Source: Knufia peltigerae | Lineage: Eukaryota; Ascomycota; Eurotiomycetes; Chaetothyriales; Trichomeriaceae | Assembly (NCBI GenBank): GCA_030247855.1 | Contig: JAPDRN010000016.1 | Location: forward strand, 1 to 64,000 | Direction: 5' to 3' | Length of the DNA stretch: 64,000 bases | Part shown: in pieces, positions 33,727 to 45,551 of the stretch | How the letters are laid out: each line of letters begins with the position of its first letter | Numbering within the stretch: position 1 is the first letter of the stretch | The notes under the pieces: model-generated | The model's input: the letters and a program-made list of their open reading frames with translations, nothing else | Told to the model about the DNA's origin: nothing | Database searches by the model: none | Translations under genes and position numbers: made by a program

Positions 33727-36578
33727 ATGAAGGCTCTTTTCTTCTTTGTAACGTCCACTCTCCTTCTCAAGCCCACGTGTGCTAAGGGCCAGGACACATA
33801 CTGTCTCGATGGCATCCGGACAGCTCTGCAGCAGTTCACACTGGGTAACCCTTTACTCACTTACTATGAGAATTTGTGCCAGAACAATCTCAGCGTTGTG
33901 TCTATGTGGGCAGCTGCAAAGACCTATTGCACTCCAAAACAGATCAAAGCTGGATCCGACCTCTTGTCAGGGTACTGTATTAAATATGGAGAGACTACGC
34001 TCATCCCTTATTCGGAAGTCCTTCCTATCCTTACCGATGATTTCATCGCCTCCCTTCCACAGGTAGACTTGGACGACAAAGATCCAACAAAGATATGGAA
34101 TACCTCCCTCATGTTAACGAAACACCTTTATAATCTTGGATATAGGACTACGGTATATCCACATGGAATTAGAGTTCGAGGAACAATACCGATTTACTAA
34201 CAGACTGCAGTTCGAGTTTGACCATCAATATGTCCTACACAAACGTTATGGGTGAGTTCTTCTCTATCTCTTACCGTCTCTTCTTCCCTCCTTTCTCTTC
34301 CCCATTCTCTTTTAACCCTAAGAATGCTAAAAATTACCATAGTTGGGCAGTCTACGGATTCTGGGGGGGTCTCTTAGTCATTGGTATGGCCAGTCGACTC
34401 GTATCTCACCTCTACAACTCTCGCCGCAGTAAAATAATCGCCGATATCGAAGAACTTGAAGACTCTCCGTCGCCAAGTACTAGGTCTTCCCTTCTTTTGG
34501 CACCGATTAAAGCTACTAATCACTGGTTACGTGCACATCTGATTATTCCCGCCGCTTTTGGAACCTACCATCAACGCCTATACTGGGGGTGTTCCATTCC
34601 AACCCGGATGGAAACCATTCTCATTTCTCTCTTTTGGATACTCAACTTCGTTCTATGCGCCATCTCGTATAATGTGTTTGAGGGTAACCTATAGTATGTC
34701 TAATATCTATCTCTTTGAGCGGACGCAGCAACACTAACAAGCCCAAAGCTATTCTAAGGCCATTCAACACTGGCGGTATATCTCAGACAGAACAGGCATC
34801 ATTAGCTACGCTAATCTACCTCTTCTCTGGATGTTCTCGGGAAGGAATAACATCTTCCTCTGGTTGACCGGCTGGAGCTTCTCGTCCTTTAACATCTTCC
34901 ACAGACATATCGCGCGAATTGCAACAATTCAAGCGATTGTGCACTCTATCGGGTGGAGCGCTATTCAAATAAATTGTAAGATCTCGTTAATCTACCTATA
35001 TATAACGGGTTGGAAAATACATCCTAACCGCTTCTAGCTGGGTCTTTCGCACTCTCCTGGAAGCAGAGATATTGGTATATGGGAGGAATGGTATGTGTTA
35101 TCTTTCTTCCCTACACAATACCATCTAGCTTACTTACTTACAGGCCACGATCACCATGAGCCTCCTCCTTGGGTTCTCGTCTATTTATCTCCGTGTCCAT
35201 CACTATGAGATTTTCCTAGTGATTCATATTGTCCTCTCCGTCATCACCCTAGTCGGGCTTTTCTAGTACGTCCAAGACACCTCGATAAACACGGAGTTGG
35301 TACTTACGCTTGGAAACATAGTCACACGTTTGTTTTCACCACCCACGAGTATGACCCCTACTTGTGGCCTTGCGTTGCCATCTGGGTTTTCGATCGAGTT
35401 GCTCGACTGGTCCGTTTGGGGTACTGCAACTTCCGAGTTGGCCGCTCAGGCGGGCCCGTGTTCTCGACTGCGACAGCAACCTATAATAAAGCCGCCGACC
35501 TAATCCGAGTAGAAGTCTTCCCAAGTTCTCAGCTGCTCCGCCCAGGTGCTGGTCAACATTATTACATTTATCAATTTAACAGGTTGAGGTTCTGGGAAAA
35601 CCATCCTTTCACACTCGCAGCGTCATATCCAAGCACACAGCACACTGTCGACCATAATGCAATCTCTTCAACCCCTACTGATACTAGCAGTGAGGTCGTT
35701 GTACTTACAGAGAAAGAGAGGCGAGAAGTCACAACAATTGGTTTAAATGAGAACAGAGGCTCTTACTCGCCATCTCCAGGTTCAACTTCATCATCGGATG
35801 GTCCGGCAAAAAACGTTGCTCTGGCGACCCCTCTCGGACGCGAGAAATTAGTTTTCTTCATCCGTCCCTTCAACAGCTGGACCAAGCGACTTCGAGACGA
35901 GTGTACTCGTGCAGGGCCGTTAGGCTTTGTAAAACCCAGTCTCCGTGTTGAAGGTCCATATGGTCATCGAAGCCAGCTTCATGCTTTTGAAAACGTCATC
36001 TTCATTGCCGGTGGCACCGGCATTGCAGGTGCCATTCCCTATCTACAAGATTACCTGAAAGCGCTTTCAGTCTCCACTGATCAGGCGTCGTGTGAAAAGG
36101 GCACGCGGACACGCAACATCACCGTGGTCTGGGCAACGAAGCAATCGGCCATGATTCGTGACATTGCAAGTCACGAACTGCGACCCTTCCTGAACCGAGA
36201 CGATATGCACTTCAGTTTCCACGCTACGCGGGAGAAAAGGGCAAACACTCCACCCAAAGAACCTCAGCTAGATGAACATTTGATCTTGAGTCGAGATTTG
36301 GAGATTTCGACCACTCGACCTGACATCAAGACGGTTGTTACGAGTATTGTCGACGAGGTTAACGCTGCAGGATCTCGAGGTGGTAGAATCGCAGTGCTTA
36401 CTTGTGGACCGGGGGCAATGGCAGATGAGGCTCGTGACGCGGTTCACCTGGCTCTCAGAAAGGGCAAGAGAGGGCTAGAGTATTTTGAAGAAGCTTTCGG
36501 GTTAGTAGTAGCCACATCTTCTCTTTTTCGATGCACACTTTGGGCTCTTTCGCTAACCAGAACTCAAATAGGTGGTAG
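33727..36578 (+). CDS. FRE-type ferric/cupric reductase transmembrane component
   Basis: Plasma-membrane flavocytochrome that moves electrons from NADPH through FAD and two hemes to extracellular Fe(III) or Cu(II). The 801-aa model has eight exons: 33727-34152, 34211-34251, 34343-34693, 34749-34975, 35038-35090, 35144-35265, 35322-36500, 36572-36578. All are GT-AG and the frame closes. The N-terminus is a signal peptide (MKALFFFVTSTLLL) and a Cys-containing outer segment. Heme-ligand histidines are expected in FHRHIARIATIQAIVHSIGW and VHHYEIFLVIHIV. FAD binding is marked by ENHPFTLA, NADPH binding by FIAGGTGIAGAIPYLQ and LTCGPGAMADEAR. The C-terminus EYFEEAFGW, completed by a 7-nt last exon, is the family's usual end. 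A Ser/Thr-rich insert lies at about residues 500-560. Confidence 0.92.
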
Positions 36579-37659
36579 AGGAAATGCCAGGTTTCTTTTA
36601 AGGAAACCACTCGTAGGAGTACAAGAGTTTGTAGGGTCACAGTGGACAATGAGGAGTGACCGATCCCTCGAGGCATTAGACTTTTAAAGTCGAACAAGTG
36701 TGCATTCATCGAATAGAATTTCATACAAATGCACTTTCTCTGTCGTGAAACAAAGAAATCATGGATAGCACCTGATAGACTTTATATACTAGGAGAAAGC
36801 GTGACCAAGACAACGCTGAGGAAAGTCGATCTCATTATTCACGTTGTTGTGAAGGTAGTATGGTAGAGAGGAATAAGTTCAGTAATTAAAGGACCTGAAG
36901 ATGAATCACAACGATTCTGACGAGAGTATATGGGTGTATTGGTGACAGAAGAGGTATTGAGGGAAGAGTATATGCTGGACGGGTTTGTATTTGTAGTCTA
37001 CGCGATAAAGTATGTTGTCGGCCAGATTGACTTGACCACAGTAATCTAGACGCATTAGACCGACTATATAACCGCCTGCTGTGAGAGGTTTACCTGATCA
37101 GAGGTGTCCACGATATTTAGCTTCTAAAGCTCGGAGTGGAGTATAGGCAGCGAGTGCCGTAACAAATTACTAATTCCCAGGCCAGACCGCTAGCTCTCCT
37201 TCCAAGGGGTCCAGTGTACCAAGCAGTATCCATGCTACAGACAATAGGACCCCACCTGACGACAATGGTGATAAATTGCCGGGATCCCAAACGGGAGTAT
37301 ATTTGCGTCCTTCTAGATCTTCGGGTCTAGGCTAGCTAGGTTAGGGTTGCCGAAACAAGAACCATTCGATCAACTATACGGCCACATCAGTCCCAGCCTA
37401 ATAGCCTAGAAATGAAAGCAGAGTAGATAGAGATAAGAGAAAAGACTTTGACGCGACGGCAACTAAGATCCCTATAGTGACAATTACCAACAGGGATCGA
37501 GGCACTCAGTGCAAATATGGGATCACTACTTGGGCGCCAAGTGAGATGCTGTAGATGTCTCGACTATCCGCTGAGTACAGTATTAGTATCGTCCGAGGCG
37601 CAGCATTCGTTGATGTTACTCTCGCGTACTTTCCCACAAAGCATTCCTAAATGGGTAGG
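36579..37659. other. Intergenic, no gene seen
   Basis: 1.1 kb without a supported frame. A TTAGGG word lies near 37341 inside a short CTAGGCTAGCTAGG stretch. The upstream part of the following transporter relic may fade into this region. Confidence 0.45.
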
Positions 37660-38860
37660 CTTAGCAAATAAGAGATCCTGAAACGAATCGACCGGGTCAG
37701 AGGAGCCTTGCTGATCATTGGGTTTACCCTTTGTAGGCGAGCCTCCGTACGCGACCTCTTCCGTCTTTGGCTAACAATGACCCACCTTCAGCCTCGTCGT
37801 TTGTTAATCCAGCGGCTACACGCATATCTGGGACAGTGCCTGCGTTTTATGCTCGTTGTTATTTGAGATCTTTGCCATGATAGGATTCGTATTCTAGAGA
37901 AATTTTCGTACAGGATATCCAATCTTACCCCGTGAGATCTTTAAGCAGAGAGCTGTCATAATAACGTTCGTCGTCGCATTTGTTGCCGGAATGATTTACT
38001 ACAGCCTCATCAACTTCGGCCCAAGTTACTTCACGAAAGTCTATTTCACAGACCCACTCACCATCGGGGAGAGGAGCATCCCCTTTCCGACTCTGACTAT
38101 AATAGGTGCCACCGTTAGAAACATTTTGCTCTCGCGATTCCCACAGTTTATTCCTTAGATTATGGCCGGCTTCTGGGCTCTAATGAGTGAGTTGTACTTC
38201 TGAATATGACTCACTTCTTGCTAGTTCCTTTTAAAGCTTTTTCAGGTGATCTCTTTATCCTGGGGGATCGGACGGATTCAAGAACGGTGACCGCTATCGC
38301 TGCATTAGCAGGGTTAGGGACAGGAGGACCAAACATCCCAGTGGACATAGTGGCCATCATTACTACCCCCAACGATATTATAGCCACCACGGTGTCTTTG
38401 ACCTTAGCGATTCGAATCTTGGGAGGCACGATTGGCTGCAGCATCTATAGCAACATCTTCTCAACAAACCTCACAGCAAAATTTCCAGCCTTAGTTAGAC
38501 AGCACCCCGTCGAAGCAAGCTTGCCACCAGCCTTAGTGTCGGGTTTCATTACCGCATTGCTGACCAAGCCAGCTTCCATCACTGCAAACCCAGGAATCAC
38601 CCCTGAAATCATTATTACGGCCGGTCTTAAGGCATAGTGGGCCTAGTCCGGATCTTTACGGGCTGTCCTCATTGCTAACAATCCGTTTGGAGCGGCAGCC
38701 ACTATCTCAGTCCTATTTATTGGTGATCTGAATACTCATATGACAAGCCGAGTGGTTGCTTATCAGCATACTTTGGAGATTTCCTCCCCTGTGGAGAAGA
38801 GGCCAGACCAGGCGATCCAGTTCTCACATGACAGCCATAAATCTACTACGTAATCTTTCG
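37660..38860 (+). pseudogene. TRI12-like MFS efflux transporter pseudogene
   Basis: Decayed relic of a 14-helix MFS transporter of the trichothecene-efflux (TRI12)/siderophore type. Pieces in family order: ILKRIDRVRGALLIIG (about 37672), YPILPREIFKQRAV then AFVAGMIYYSLINF and SYFTKVYFTDPLTIG (37913-38060), RTVTAIAALAGLGTGGPNIP (38290), TTPNDIIATTVSLTLAIRIL with GGTIGCSIYSNIF (38360-38460), AGLKA followed by a stop at 38637, and SVLFIGDLNTHMTSRVVA to the end. Stops interrupt it (for example TAG at about 37896 and near 38158) and frames shift, so it cannot give a full protein. A different, better preserved family member lies at 56338-57957. Confidence 0.82.
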
Positions 38861-39169
38861 ACTAAAACACTGCAAGATGGAACTACTGCAGACCACATGG
38901 TAACATGGCAGTCCTTCAGAAGTGGACAATATTCAGCTCATCATCCTTCGAAGAACTTTTCGATTCATGGTTTACACGCTTGGCTAACTACTAAGCAAGT
39001 ATCCTGGCCCAGTAGAGTTTGGCGCTAATTTTTCGCTAAAGGTTATAGAGAAAGAAGAGATATTGTATAAGAGCTACTAGCTATAACGAGGATAGTATAT
39101 TGCTTATTTATCCCTCCCCAAATTAATGACAGAAGCTGCAAGAGCTATAAGACTTCCTATAACCATTAT

Positions 39170-39425
39170 GTGAGGTTACAAAAGGCGCTCACATTTAACG
39201 ATTCTACCCTCGATAAAGTCCTCTTCGATATGGACTACATTGTTATTCATTTTCAGCAAGCCATGGAGCAGTATGGTTGTAACGCTGACTCGATAATAGT
39301 GGAATGCTTCATGGTTAGCTGGTGTGAGTTTGGCGATTACTATCAGCTAACGAATGGTAGCCCAGTGTATTCTGCGTCACTACTCCTCCGCCCAAGCCTT
39401 CGTAAGCCACTAGATCGGCGTTCCA
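39170..39425 (+). mobile_element. hAT-type transposase fragment
   Basis: An open stretch reads LDKVLFDMDYIVIHFQQAME and WCEFGDYYQLTNGSPVYSAS followed by LLLRPSLRK. The W-x3-DYY-x-LT-x2-SPVY-x-A-x2-L-x-PS-RK pattern is that of the C-terminal part of fungal hAT transposases. The frame is open but short; upstream and downstream parts are missing or scrambled, and no terminal inverted repeats or target duplication were found. This is a dead remnant; the element's limits are unknown. Confidence 0.65.
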
Positions 39426-39540
39426 ATCCGGCTTTACGGCAGCAGTACAAACGAACAGCATCTACGGCAGCTCATCTAACGCCGGTAACTCCGTATCAAA
39501 GGCACGAGCGAAAACGAAGCTGTGTTCATACTATGTAACA

Positions 39541-40740
39541 TGCATGTTGTTTGTTTCGGAAACCCCTGGTTAGAGTGATGATGCCAGGTCCAGCTAGATT
39601 TAGGTATGAGAGGCCATCCGAAATATCCAAAATCTAACATTTCCGCATTAGTGAACTGTTTTTGTTTCCGCGCACAGCCCGGTAGCGAGAAAGTTCTGAT
39701 AGCGTAAGAGTACCGACGGGGTCGGTCATGATCTCACTAACCACGTCATTGGTCGATGTATCAATATCTGTGGGAATCAACTTGTCGATTTACGACGACC
39801 ATCGAGATGAGTCTGCGTCCGGATTTCGGTCACAGGGTTTAATAACGAGATTGCGAGCATGTTATCCCTCGAGGAAGCTGATACTCAGATGGCCGCCACT
39901 AGCATAGTCAAGCCGGTGATACATTCCGGCAACGATCTCGATCAAAGTGATATCGGATTGTGCACAGGGACTGAGGCGTCTCACCATGCCTATGATGCGA
40001 CTCCCCAGGGTCTCATGTTGCGGCGAGAAATGTCTCAACTAGATGGAGATTTTACGCTCTTTTGTATTATATAATAGATAGAGGACCGCCTCATAGTCAT
40101 CAAGGCCAGACTCGACAATACATCATATTGGGCCCCTGGCCATTAATTTACCTAGAGGTTGCACCTAGTGTAACAGGTAAGTTCACATTGATGTCGTCAT
40201 CGCCGATCATCTGTGGAACAAGCATATTCATCATAAGTTACAGACCAGTGAAAAAAGGTTATATAATGATACTTGCTGACGGGCGACAAGACTTACAGGC
40301 AATATGTTTATTAACTAAGTACAGGTATATTCCACTCGAAAACTTTGTTCGTTAGTGAAAAATCGATTAAAACAAAGTAGAAACTGTAGGAAGTGAGAGG
40401 ATCCATCGTTAATAAAATGGCACTGGAAATTCTGAAATTAAAAGTGGCAATGTTAGGAAACACTGATAATAATATAGTGAACTAGTAAAAGCCAAAATTC
40501 ATCCTGTCCGTGTACCCTCCCAGCTCTTGATGTTGAAAACATCTGAGAGAATATCGGAAGGAGAATTCCAAGAGAAAAAAAAAGCCGTCATCCTGTAGGA
40601 GGGCAAAGGCTCGTCTGAAGCCGTTTGGCAATCCTTTGGGTGATCCACCTCAGCTGATCACATTTGAAAAAGAAATGAACCTCTCAACAAAACAGATGTT
40701 TCTTAATCCCGGCACTCACGGGTTGGAAGTCAAAGATGAC
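39541..40740. other. Intergenic, no gene seen
   Basis: 1.2 kb between the transposase remnant and the 3' end of the long hydrophobin gene. Only short unsupported frames are present. Confidence 0.5.
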
Positions 40741-42983
40741 TCAAAGAAGGTTAAGAGTGGTGCATTCAAGGTTAAGAAGTCCTCCCTAAAAGCAAACAAA
40801 AGGTCAGAAATTCAATAGAGCAGACACAGGGAGAGTTCGATTTGTCTCTTACGTTTGAGTCTCCCGTGCAGCATGCCGCAACATTGCTTCCGCAGGCATC
40901 TTCGACGGAAACCCCGCCACCAAGAACTGCAAAAAGAGACAAGTTTGTTAGTGAGTGACGCTAGAAATAGTGTGACATGATCAATGCGAGTGAGCGAGCG
41001 GAGAGAAAACTTACTTCCAAGGTCCAATGGAGAGCAAGACGATCCAAGCAGGCCTCCCAGGATATTTCCAATGCCCAACAGACCTCCCGTGTTCGCGTCC
41101 GTCGTATCTGTTTGAGTGTTGCAGCAAGATATAACTTGGTTGTTGCCACATGTCACCGAGGTAGGGGAGGCAGAGGCAGATGTGGTGGTGCTGGAAGTCA
41201 TTGTTGATGTCGTGGAAGAACTGGTTATGGGAGCCGTTGTCGTTGACGCAGAAGTGACTGAAGAGGTGGAGGCCGTCGCAATCGTTGATACCGAAGAAGT
41301 GGCCGAAGAAGTGGCCGAAGAAGTGGCCGAAGAAGTGGCCGAAGAAGTGGACGAAGAAGTGGAGGCCGTCACACTCGTTGATAACGATACAGTCGAGGAA
41401 GACAATACAGTCGAGGAAGACGATAAAGTCGTGGATGATGATGCAGTTGTGGATGACGATGCAGTCACGGATGACGATGCAGTTGTGGATGAGGATGCAG
41501 TCACGGATGACGATACAGTCGTGGATGATGATGCAGTCACGGATGACGATACAGTCGTGGATGACGATCCAGTCGTGGATGACGATCCAGTCGTGGATGA
41601 CGATCCAGTCGTGGATGACGATACACTCGTAGATGAGAAACTGGCCGGCGGCGTCGAACTAGCTGTAGCTGACGAAGAAGTTGTCCACAAAGAGGGAGTG
41701 GAACTAGTCACTGCGCTAGATGTGGGATATGTTCTCGTATTGGTGGACGATGACGAAGGTATGACAGACGTATTTGGAGAGCTCGGAACATGTGGTGGAA
41801 AAGGTCCTTTGCCAGGAATGAAATTTGGAAACGGGAAGCCAGCAGGTCGGCCGTTTCCTGGTGCCGGTCGGGTGGGGACTGCGATCGGACGAGTGCTGTA
41901 AATCTCGATTAGCATGGAAAAAAAACAAGACGTTCAAGTCTCAATGGGTTAGACTTACTTTTCCGCCGGTCGAGTGATATACGGCACACTGACAGTGACG
42001 GTGGTCGTAACAAAGACATTGAAGGCGAAGTTGGTCGGGGCTGGAAACGTTCTCGTAACGTAGGCGTTCCACGGTTTGCCAGGAAGTGTATAAACAATCT
42101 CTGGCTCGACGATCACCGTCTCTTGTTGAGAAACACTCAGAGTCGTGGTCATTGTTGTTGGGGGAGCAGTGACAGCTACTGGTTGGCCACTTTGAGGAAA
42201 AGTCCAGGTGTATGTGCCGGCCGCAGGTACAGACCCTTGGCTCACACAGACCGCTTCCGCGAGCGCAGTCGATGTTGGCAAGTACCGTTCCACCCAAGTC
42301 TCGGCCCACTCAGAGCAGGTGTGGAATGGCTCTCCAGCCCGGTCGACACCGAAACGGCATTCAATAACGTCGAGAAGCTGAGAACGAGAGCCATCCTTTG
42401 AATTGACACACTCCTCACAAAGTTCACTTCCGTTCCAGCCTGGGACGGCCAAGGGGCCGATATCTTCGTAAGGAGCAACAGCTCTGCGCGTGACGGTTTC
42501 GTAAAGAGAAGTCGTGGTGACGGTCGGCTTCGGTGCTTCTTTAGACCACATGTGGGCTGTGTGCCAGTCTTCCCAAACTTCCCACTGACCTCCAGTCTCT
42601 GACGGAAAGACCGTTGCTGTGATCGTCTTTGTGAGAGTTTCGACATGCTCGGAGACTCGGACCGGCTGATCCAATCGCGTGATGGTAGTTGTACTTGCTG
42701 TGGTCCCGTCCCAGGCGCAAGGAATGACCGTGGAGACGTAGGGATAGGCTTTCAAGTCGAAGATAGTCGAGCACCTTTGCTTGATGCACAGAGACCTAGG
42801 CTGGCAAGTGTAGACATCCTGATACTGCGAAGTAACAGTAATTGGAGGGAAGATCGAGTCTTTTGCCTCTGGGCAAGGAGTGATTGTCGTTATAGGGTCC
42901 ACCTGAGCCCCCTGAGCTGCAGCAACAGCAAACAGGATCGCCGTGGAGTTGGTGAGCAGGCTACTTGTGAACTTCATGTTCAA
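40741..42983 (-). CDS. Chimeric secreted protein with C-terminal class I hydrophobin domain
   Basis: 674 aa from exons 42983-41959, 41895-41015, 40926-40853 and 40785-40741; all introns GT-AG, frame exact. Residues 1-26 are a signal peptide (TAILFAVAAAQGAQ). Residues 27-341 form a Thr-rich region with about ten cysteines (CQPRSLCIKQRC, LCEECVNSKD) that I do not recognise. Residues 345-588 are a Pro-rich then Ser/Thr repeat stalk (SSSTTGSSSTTG, SSATSSATSSAT). Residues 591-674 are a class I hydrophobin: C-x7-CC-x28-C-x17-C-x6-CC-x12-C, beginning TCGNNQVISCCN and ending LECTTLNLL. Ordinary hydrophobins are about 100-150 aa, so this architecture is unusual. A likely role is an O-glycosylated wall or surface protein with an amphipathic tip. 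TATAAAAC lies about 100 bases upstream (complement of 43081-43088). Confidence 0.88.
41285..41640. repeat. Coding minisatellite of the Ser/Thr stalk
   Basis: Tandem repeats within the long hydrophobin gene. A 12-base unit (GAAGAAGTGGCC, encoding Ser-Ser-Ala-Thr on the other strand) is repeated about five times at 41295-41350. 15-18-base units built on GTCGTGGATGACGATCCA are repeated through 41410-41625. All unit lengths are multiples of three, so copy-number changes would lengthen or shorten the stalk without breaking the frame. Confidence 0.85.
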
Positions 42984-45551
42984 GAAAATGGCACAAAAAG
43001 AATGACTTGGGTCGGATGCAGGAAAGAAAAAGTGTCAAGATCGCTTTTGTTTCAATACATTAACCTGACATTCGTCTGGGGTTTTATACTATTCTTAACC
43101 CATGCCTGCCCCCTGAACAAAGTCGAAGAGGGTGATTCAAATTTGCAGTCTCAAATTGCTTGTTGACAAGCTCAGACCTGGTGATATTTCCTGAAGCCCT
43201 TGAAATCTGTGTAATTGAATGGAATAAATCACAACATATGGTGGTCGGAAAGTGTACTCATCTGTCAAGATGATGACAAGGAGCTCTATGCTGTATGGTC
43301 TGTCAACAGGGAACGTTGAGAGATTAACCAATATACAGAGATACCCTCAGCCTACGTTCCGTGACCACAAGCCATAATCTCCCGTCTTGCTGTGACAAGC
43401 CCTCCTCCATGGAGCTATTGAGGGATAGAAACCAAAATATCAACAAGTAGACAAAAAGGAAAGGTTCAGTCCACTTTGGTTCAGGCCGGCAGGCTTTTGA
43501 GTGTCGTCTGGGGTCGAGAACTGCAATTCCTCTCCATCGGCCGCCCCTATACCGGTCAAGACCAAACCTTAAGGTCCACGGAGATGCAGAGCTGAGCTGA
43601 ACAACGTCTTTAAACCCTCCTAGCAAATCTCGATCTACTTACTCGCGACCCCACAATGAGAAATCCGGACATCGGATGTCGTTCTTGCACCTATGTCTCG
43701 CTAATCGGGCCCCCAGAGGCTGAGCTACCAGGAGATCTCTGTCACTAGACCGTGGAGGCTCGGTATTACTAGCCTGCACACGCAGCCAGCGACCAGCCAA
43801 TCAACTAGCTTCATTGTGCAAGGCTCACTTGTGTCCGCAGTCAGGTCGCTACCGTGAATCAGGGGCGGGAGGCCTGAGGCCGCTTGACATAAAGAATCGC
43901 TAGTCCAACAGGAGAGTATTGGAGATTAAGTCAAGTTTGGAAAACAGACGTATTTTAAGTAACCTAGACTAGCTAAAGCATAACCGGAAAGTGTCAAAAA
44001 ATGATCGACAGAGGTAAAAACGTAACAGCTATACCAGGAATGCTCGGTGGGTCTCGACGGTACCGATTACATGGTTGCTATTTGCTGCCGCGGCCCACCC
44101 ACCACCACAGGTGCGGTTGAGCTTAACACCAGCCATGCCAACCCAAACAAGTATCAGCCCGACAAGGGTTGGTTATTGACACCTGCCGTGGCCATTGCAA
44201 TGACAATGATCTCCCGTCATAGTCTTTAATTCAACGACTAAGTTGAGCTTTTTTCCACAAGGCTCTAGTAGTTCCACCATTGCTTTGTTGCACAATATCT
44301 ACTCCGTAGAACTTTTCCAAATGCACAGAAGATTCCGATGGGGATGTATAGCAAACATTTTATGGCAGGATGGCATTGCCTACTAGCCTTGGAACACCGT
44401 TGGGCGCGTATTCATACAATAACAATCGGACCATCAACAAACAGTAGGTGGTGCCAACGCTCACCCCACAGACGGAAGATCTACAAAGATCGACGGCAGA
44501 AGAATAGGCTGACATGGCCGTCCTATCAAAAGGCGACAGTGAAGCTATCCACCATGTTCCTCGAACAAAAGCGGTCACGCTTACACTAAAACTAGTCCAA
44601 TTTTGTCAGTTAGGGGTACTATTCACGTACGAAGACGATCATTGGACTTGGCACCTCCATGAGAAATCCCCTCGGGTTTACGGCAGACTTCAAGAAATGC
44701 ATCTGTAGTAAAACCCCATGATGTGTGCGCCTTGACCCTTTTTTCATTTGGTTACCCGGTTGGTATTCGTGACGGCCTCCCTGGGACCCACAGTATCAGT
44801 GTCTGTCGGGTCGCCGACCTTTCTATCTCGCTCCTTTGTCAGCCGAACTTCCGGTAAGATCGAGAAGAACTAGCTGTACATCAATCCAGGTAAGTTCCAA
44901 AGAGAATCTGGATCTTCTGTCCTGAGGAGAATAGCAGTGCAGGGTTTCCACAATTCCAACGCTGTGACGGTCGATCCGGAGTCGCAATAAACGCTGCGGA
45001 GTCTGGCAGGGAGAGGATCAAGCTCCTTTTTGCTTTGATACAAATCAAGTTTCATTCCTCGCACGGATGGCTGGCAGGCCCTTCACATCCACGGCCACCG
45101 CTTTGATGGCGCGCTTATGCAAGAAGAGCTTCGCGTGTATATCTGGACTGACACTGAGATGGCTTACCTCCTCGTGAATAAAGGAGGTGGGAATGCTGAT
45201 CGAGTTATGCTTTGGAACTATTGTTGATGCTCAAAGACGATTTCCCATTCGAACAAAGCTATCGACTGTCATACCCTTGAAAACAATCTTCTTGTCCGTG
45301 CCATCATCCCCTGAAGTGGCAAGTGTTGATCTCTGGAATTGAGACCAACACAAATCTTGGAGCCTAACAAGGCAATGAGAGCCATGGCGAAAGGGTATAT
45401 AAAGCGGTCAAGTCAGAGGGAGGATGAGTTTTTCTTTTCTGCATCTCATCAATCATTCTCGTTTCGAAACAACAGAATCTTTCAAGACTCACCAGTCCCT
45501 TCACTTTTTACACACACAACAAACAACAAACAAGGCTCAAAGCAATCCAAG
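42984..45551. other. Intergenic between the two hydrophobin genes
   Basis: 2.6 kb upstream of both divergently transcribed hydrophobin genes. TATA-like words sit at 43081-43088 (for the minus-strand gene) and 45396-45403 (for the plus-strand gene). No convincing gene is seen; weak protein-like stretches around 44870-45240 could not be assigned. Confidence 0.45.
45396..45403 (+). promoter_or_regulatory. TATA box of the hydrophobin gene
   Basis: TATATAAA lies 149 bases before the hydrophobin ATG and is followed by a pyrimidine-containing stretch and a CA-rich leader (CACACACAACAAACAACAAA, ending at about 45530). This is the promoter layout usual for highly expressed fungal hydrophobin genes. 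Confidence 0.6.

Noticed and set aside
41116..41901. 261-residue plus-strand open frame rich in Asp, Glu and Val
   Set aside because: It is the reverse of the Ser/Thr repeat stalk of the hydrophobin gene. Its low-complexity content comes from the repeats, and the other strand has signal peptide, introns and a conserved domain.
44870..45240. Weak resemblance to multicopper oxidase pieces (RTEDPDSLW on the minus strand, HIHGHRF on the plus strand)
   Set aside because: The two pieces are on opposite strands and the match is only a few residues, so chance is the simpler explanation.
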